NCBI GenBank assembly: GCA_011800155.1
Contig: CM022372.1
Span: 1,612,001-1,676,000 of the forward strand
Direction of reading: 5' to 3'
Source: Flammulina velutipes
Lineage: Eukaryota; Basidiomycota; Agaricomycetes; Agaricales; Physalacriaceae
Length of the DNA stretch: 64,000 bases
In this document: positions 59,801 through 64,000 of the stretch, piece after piece
Numbering within the stretch: the first letter of the stretch is position 1
Layout: the number at the start of each line of letters is the position of its first letter
Notes under the pieces: model-generated
What the model saw: only the letters and a program-made list of their open reading frames with translations
Told to the model about the DNA's origin: nothing
Databases searched by the model: none
Program-made: the position numbers and the translations under genes

Positions 59801-61211
59801 CGATCGTGCCAAATCTCGTCTGGTTGTTCGTGGCTTCTCCATGATCAAAGGTGTGGATTACTATGACAGCTACGCTCCCGTTGTTCGTCAATCTACCCTT
59901 CGCATCCTTCTCTCCTTCGCAGCCTCTCTCAACGCCGTCATCGACCAAGCAGATCTCAAAAATGCGTACCTCCATGCAGAGATCAAGGAAGACGTCTACA
60001 TCACCTTCCCTTCGGAATGCGAACACATGTTCACCGTTCCCGCACATCTGCAGGGCAAGAAACGCGTTGGAAAGCTGAAGAAGGGCTTGTATGGCACCAA
60101 ACAGGCTGGCCGCGGACTCTACAAGAAGCTGAAAACGACGTTCACCAGTTCTGGCTTCAAAGTCTGCACTGCCGACGAAGCAGTTTTCTATTGCTTTTCG
60201 GGTGACGAATACATCATCGTTGCAGCTGCTACTGATGATTTCACCATCATAGCGAGCTCGCAAGACGTCGCCAACCAGTTCAAGCATGATCTCAGCAAGA
60301 CGTTCGAGCTTGTTGATCTTGGACCCATTCATTGGCTCCTCGGTATGCAGATCACGCGCGACGTTGAAAAGCGAACCATCAGCATCTGCCAGAAGGCCTA
60401 CATCGAGACCCTAGAGCGAAGATTCCACATCGAGGACTCCAAATTCAATCCGCTGACGCCTATGGAAGAATCCATCCAACTTGACCCCAAATCCTCCGCC
60501 GTCTCATCTAACGCTCTTTCCAACAACGACAAAACTCTATATCGTGAACTTATAGGCTCTCTAATGTACGCCATGGTCGCATCTCGCCCTGATATTGCTT
60601 TTGCAATAGCTACTCTTTCCCAATACTTCGAAAATGCGACCGCCACACATCTCAAGGCAGCATTCCGGGTTCTTCATTACCTTGTACGCACCAAGGATCT
60701 CAAACTTACCCTTGGCGGAAAGGATATCACCATACACGCCTACCACGACGCTTCTTTTGCATCCCAACCTGGCAGGAAGTCAATGTCCGGTTTCCTTCTA
60801 TTTGTTGGAGAAGGTGCGGTCATGTGGACTTCAAAGAAGCAACCGCTGGTCACATTATCCTCTGGCGAAGCGGAGTATGTTGGTCTTACCCCCGCGTCGA
60901 CCAACGTCATTTGGCTTCACAAGCTATTGACCGACTTGGACCCCATCATCAAAGTCCCTTCTATCTATCCGGTCAATCCTACAACTCTATACACGGACAG
61001 CGAGAACGCGATTGCGATTTCAAAAGACTCTGTCTTTCATGAACGCACCAAACACATCGGTGTTCGTTACCACTTCGTCCGGCAAGCGATTGAGATGGGA
61101 GATGTGGCACTGAAGTGGATTTCCACTGATCAGATGATAGCGGACGCGTTGACCAAGGCGCTAGGGCGAACCAAATTCGTCTACTTTCGTGGTAAGCTCG
61201 GATTGCATTGA
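56808..61211 (+). CDS. Copia Gag-Pol polyprotein, 1467 residues, intact
   Basis: One open frame without stops. Gag comes first, with a CCHC zinc knuckle near residue 251 (spacing C-x4-C-x4-H-x4-C). The aspartic protease core LDSGAS is near residue 355. Integrase follows, with an HHCC zinc region around 500-545 and catalytic Asp, Asp (SDRGGEF, near 632) and Glu (SNGVAERGNG). Reverse transcriptase spans about 945-1200, with LKNAYLHAEI and the catalytic pair ATDD at 1141-1144, where most copia elements have YVDD. RNase H has HDASFA, SSGEAEY, TDSENAI and ADALTK. The start codon is only 4 nt after the LTR. A Pro/Ser linker with three SPL repeats separates integrase and RT. Confidence 0.95.
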   Translation: MGPEVDLNATTQVKVVSSLKLDDDGSNWTTWSEKILTKIRAHGLGRHIRYDVPPPPIPVYKDDKIYHPDDQKEVSGTTAECMELVYDKWETNEAKIKTYIYESVSNTTFNNIKRSGSAHKTWMKLEELQTQKGDIVREHLLTQLGNMHCADDDDMRAHLSKMTNIRERIEGMGMTIPDVQFVSMIQKSLPLRYKPTQISLSNATRVVKTTLTSEVLMQALTECYDENCQDAKTSENLALSASSKGGSSVQCTNPNCKGTGHTKENCWKKGGGKEGQSPWAKAKKKREEQKQNGKGKGKAGAAIGDSDESETESTHIAVAACIEDDHPNVAMHISSLYDEECKALVSDGFLVDALLDSGASSTFSPERDRFSNLVDITHKPITSSNGQVIYAVARGDLTVPMPTGRKKSTSTVTIRGAFYAPKIAYTLISLSQLSRSGIRIDIDPTTRTMSLHSPGPKSHIFARIPERRGLYPVYLSGAPVPKRKPEISLVSATQHVSIDMLHRICGHRNHAALRRMYLDGRVLGIKLDLNSKPSVCKTCPLAKAKHLPFPKEGKYEYVEKTGDKIVVDLMGPMEVASINGAKYACTFRDLHSRESKTEYLKKKSEAFKAYKHYEVWMKVQRGVEVIKILGSDRGGEFTSDEFNKHLAGKGTIRHLTVHDSPQSNGVAERGNGYLMDMARAFRIEARLPKFLWAEAHRHAEWVSNRISTKAIPSGKTPHEVATKSKPNLSVLRPWGSLCWIKLKKPGKLNEQAFEVRFVGVDNESKGWRVYWPGHRKVSVERDVYFSKYDQHPEPLLFEGEGEKAVAEDVADPPVVDEVVEQPEAPLPKPIIPAPITTTIPPAAVAPPPVAQQEPPLSPLSPLSPLTESDEEIESILPRRSSRKAAQPSGTYTERDLRKRPTTAGFAELLESLIAEADDDFYERSIEHAFSMFTEPMSLREALNGSDKDIWTASIQDEIHQCEKFDTWRLIAADDVPKGTNLIGTRFVFRVKRNEYGEFDRAKSRLVVRGFSMIKGVDYYDSYAPVVRQSTLRILLSFAASLNAVIDQADLKNAYLHAEIKEDVYITFPSECEHMFTVPAHLQGKKRVGKLKKGLYGTKQAGRGLYKKLKTTFTSSGFKVCTADEAVFYCFSGDEYIIVAAATDDFTIIASSQDVANQFKHDLSKTFELVDLGPIHWLLGMQITRDVEKRTISICQKAYIETLERRFHIEDSKFNPLTPMEESIQLDPKSSAVSSNALSNNDKTLYRELIGSLMYAMVASRPDIAFAIATLSQYFENATATHLKAAFRVLHYLVRTKDLKLTLGGKDITIHAYHDASFASQPGRKSMSGFLLFVGEGAVMWTSKKQPLVTLSSGEAEYVGLTPASTNVIWLHKLLTDLDPIIKVPSIYPVNPTTLYTDSENAIAISKDSVFHERTKHIGVRYHFVRQAIEMGDVALKWISTDQMIADALTKALGRTKFVYFRGKLGLH

Positions 61212-61227
61212 CGTCCGTGCTCCACTC

Positions 61228-61236
61228 GAGGGGGAG
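61228..61236 (+). other. Polypurine tract
   Basis: GAGGGGGAG immediately before the right LTR, the expected primer for plus-strand synthesis. Confidence 0.8.
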
Positions 61237-61541
61237 TGTTGGAATTATTGAAGTACGAGTAGGAGCATGGACCGTGGGAACTTATGCACATAATCGGACA
61301 ATTACCGTAGATGCGTCTCAGCGTTTAACCACCACGCTGAGACGTGAGTACTTCACTCATTTATGCACCGTATAGCTACTAATGCCCTTTCCTAGTTATA
61401 AGCTAACTAGTCTATTCATCTAGGTATAATACAAGCGTTTAACCACCACGCTGAGACTTATAAGCTAACTAGTCTATTCATCTAGGACAACAACGTGTAA
61501 ACGTCAACATACGGAACCGCGTCTTCGGCCTGCGTTCAACA
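61237..61541 (+). repeat. Right LTR
   Basis: 305 bp, reads identical to the left LTR, including the intron-like segment (61344-61395) and its intron-less copy (61434-61486). Confidence 0.95.
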
Positions 61542-61546
61542 AAGAG
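61542..61546. repeat. Target site duplication, right copy
   Basis: AAGAG directly after the right LTR. Confidence 0.9.
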
Positions 61547-62566
61547 GTTTGGCACATATGTGATCGAGGTGTTATAAGTGTATCCGCCGTTCGATGTAGT
61601 TCCCGAGTAGAAGGCGCCTTCCGGGCTGAGGTCGAGGGTAGGTATTTCGATACCAGATATGTTACCGACTATATAATCTCTAGAAGTAGAGTAAACGTGA
61701 ATAAGAAAAGGTTTGATTGACTTTGAAGGACATACCGTCCCAAGTTGTATCCATTTGGAACGATATCATGATGCTCTGTTGGAATGAGGTATATGGCATT
61801 GGAATGAGGGAACAACACATACTGTCGAGCGGGAATTCGTATGAAATAGCCATAAAAATGGCCCCCCTGCTAACAAGTCAGCGTCTATCGTCTTAACCCC
61901 GAGTTCCTACGTGTTGGCTTCAAAACCGTTCTGAGTCCAGTATCGGAAATGGTTTCCTCCACGGACCACCTCGGTACAAGACCCACCATCCACGTCGTTG
62001 TAGTTATACCGCATAACCTCAGTCTGATTTCCTGTATTTCTAGATGAGCATCGAACCAACACCCGTCAAAGGGGAAATTCGCATACTTGGACCGAGGCCG
62101 TCTCCCAGATCAGCCTGCTGCATTGCAGTAATGCCATTATCATCCAGACAGTTCCCAGAGAAGAGCAAGGAGCTGAATCTCACGTCAAGTTCAAATTTCA
62201 GGTCGATAGCGGCGGTCCAACGCACTAGAAGTAGTTCCTCAACCCGCCGTAGCTATCGCGGTCAACAAGAACGTCAGGATCAGACGTGGCAGAGACGATG
62301 CCATTCAGCGGTTCCTTTTGGCCTGGTGGATATGTTTCGCTCAGCAATGACTGTAGGTCTAACGGTTCAGCTTCCCAGGGTATCGGACTGACAGTCTGTC
62401 ACATACAGCCAACATGGATCCACCACCATTGCGGGGGTCCTCGAAGCCCTTTTCTGCCAGCACACCAATGAACGGGCCAAGCAAGAGTACCAAGATGGCT
62501 TTCACCATAATGGTCTGAAACGAAGGCAGCTAAATTTCCCACGCTCTCTTGCTCTGAACCATCACC

Positions 62567-62892
62567 ATGTCAGATGAGGAACCAAGTTTCTTTGACAGGG
62601 AACGCGACAGACTTGCTCGCGAAATAACAGCGGTAAAAATCAACGCGTCTTCGACGCGTTCTCTTCGCTAAACATCATGCAGGGCTTCGAAGATCTCCTC
62701 TCATCTACCAACGGCCTAAACCGCAAACTCGAGGAAGTCCTCGGCATGACCAAGGAATACGACACAATCGCCACTCTTTGGAGCAGCTTCTCCGAGCTCA
62801 TGAAACAACCCGAACCCACCCACCCAACCGACGAACGACAAGGCCTCCCAGGAACCGGCGGTCACTTCGTCTTCGGCTCCTCCAAATCATAA
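62567..62892 (+). CDS. DAD1: DASH complex subunit Dad1
   Basis: Two exons separated by a 50-nt intron (62633-62682) give 91 residues. The protein begins MSDEEPSFFDRERDRLAREITA and continues GFEDLLSSTNGLNRKLEEVLG, EYDTIATLWSSFSELM, the conserved helical core of Dad1, and ends in a disordered tail. Dad1 is part of the DASH/Dam1 ring that couples kinetochores to microtubules in fungi. The intron contains a perfect 8-bp hairpin. The gene starts 48 bp from the divergent, transposon-split secreted-protein gene. Its 3' end faces the PKC gene with only 165 bp between the stop codons. Confidence 0.93.
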
Positions 62893-63056
62893 AAAGAAGA
62901 AGAAATTTCATAAATCGTAAGCGTAACTGCACTAGTAGTACGAGAATGGTTTATTTATGTAGGGGCGTTCAGATACAGGTCACAAACAACAATACCACTT
63001 GCCGCTGTAACAGTCCGAGGGTGATATATTTACACAAGACAATGTTCATACGGAAA

Positions 63057-64000
<944 letters not shown>

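Larger units (their letters stand above)
56499..61541 (+). mobile_element. Complete Ty1/copia LTR retrotransposon, 5043 bp
   Basis: Two direct LTRs of 305 bp begin TGTTG and end CAACA, are flanked by a 5-bp AAGAG duplication, and read as identical. The interior has a primer-binding site, one long gag-pol frame and a 9-purine tract before the right LTR. Integrase lies before reverse transcriptase, which defines the copia order. An intact frame and matching LTRs indicate very recent insertion and probable autonomy. The element lies in the opposite orientation to the gene it splits. Confidence 0.96.
56262..62518 (-). pseudogene. Secreted-protein gene split by a copia retrotransposon
   Basis: A paralogue of 49525-50794. 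The 5' part runs from ATG 62518 down to 61542: signal peptide MVKAILVLLLGPFIGVLA, SATSDPDVLVDRDSYGGLRNYF, MQQADLGDGLG, MRYNYNDVDGGSC, GGNHFRYW, HHDIVPNGYNLGRDYIVGNISG, ending in YVPNL. The 3' part resumes at 56498 with LLSNSSIGINHNETV and GGVTNAVDGLVAVFEVTI. Without the inserted element and one copy of its 5-bp duplication the frame is continuous, so the gene was intact until insertion. The C-terminus is short (stop at 56262, or 56338 if the last intron is not removed) and lacks the hydrophobic tail of the other copy. Its start is 48 bp from the divergent DAD1 gene. Confidence 0.85.

Overview
The window comes from a filamentous basidiomycete, most likely a mushroom-forming agaricomycete. Protein genes are dense and cut by many short introns (about 45-60 nt, GT..AG). 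Adjacent genes are often divergent with very short shared promoters. The gene set is typical of these fungi: M35 metalloendopeptidases, oxalate decarboxylase, Zn2Cys6 regulators, LRR-like F-box proteins and a Ras GEF with SH3 and WW domains. Exon joins below were read by eye from reading frame, splice sites and family knowledge; no search was run.

Layout. 0.2-4.4 kb: an FHA splicing factor (SNIP1/Pml1 type), 1.8 kb of apparent non-coding DNA, and a Zn2Cys6 protein that stops before any regulatory domain, followed by 2.2 kb of unresolved, possibly decayed sequence. 6.6-10.9 kb: a CHFR-like RING ligase, a divergent pair of mitochondrial genes (mS41 and the SAM carrier PET8) only 33 bp apart, and a DUF427 gene with a GC-AG intron. 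11.3-12.9 kb: secreted M35 peptidase A. 14.2-28 kb: Cep57/Ppc89-like spindle-pole protein, BMS1, the nucleotide-sugar transporter HUT1, a STYX-like pseudophosphatase, the zinc GTPase ZNG1 and oxalate decarboxylase. 29-43.6 kb: a second Zn2Cys6 factor, an F-box protein, EFL1, a Cdc25-type RasGEF and a second F-box protein. 43.8-53.2 kb: a small orphan, M35 peptidase B, a WD40 protein, a secreted GPI-type protein, a small KPWE-motif (Pex39-like) protein and an ArfGAP. 53.8-64 kb: a kexin-like protease without a membrane anchor, a paralogue of the secreted protein split by a complete Ty1/copia element, DAD1, and the C-terminal part of a protein kinase C cut by the window edge.

Most striking is the copia element (56499-61541). 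It has identical-looking 305-bp LTRs, a 5-bp AAGAG target duplication and a single intact gag-pol frame of 1467 codons, so it looks very young. Each LTR carries a 52-nt segment with all the marks of a spliceosomal intron. A few bases downstream lies a second copy of its two flanks joined exactly as splicing would join them. I know of no described element with this arrangement. The gag-pol start codon also sits inside a putative primer-binding site that matches the anticodon arm of initiator tRNA-Met.

The genes share no single pathway. Local themes are ribosome biogenesis (BMS1, EFL1, mS41), mitosis (Cep57-like, DAD1, CHFR-like), signalling (RasGEF, PKC, STYX) and secreted proteolysis or wall functions (two M35 peptidases, kexin-like protease, oxalate decarboxylase, the secreted pair).
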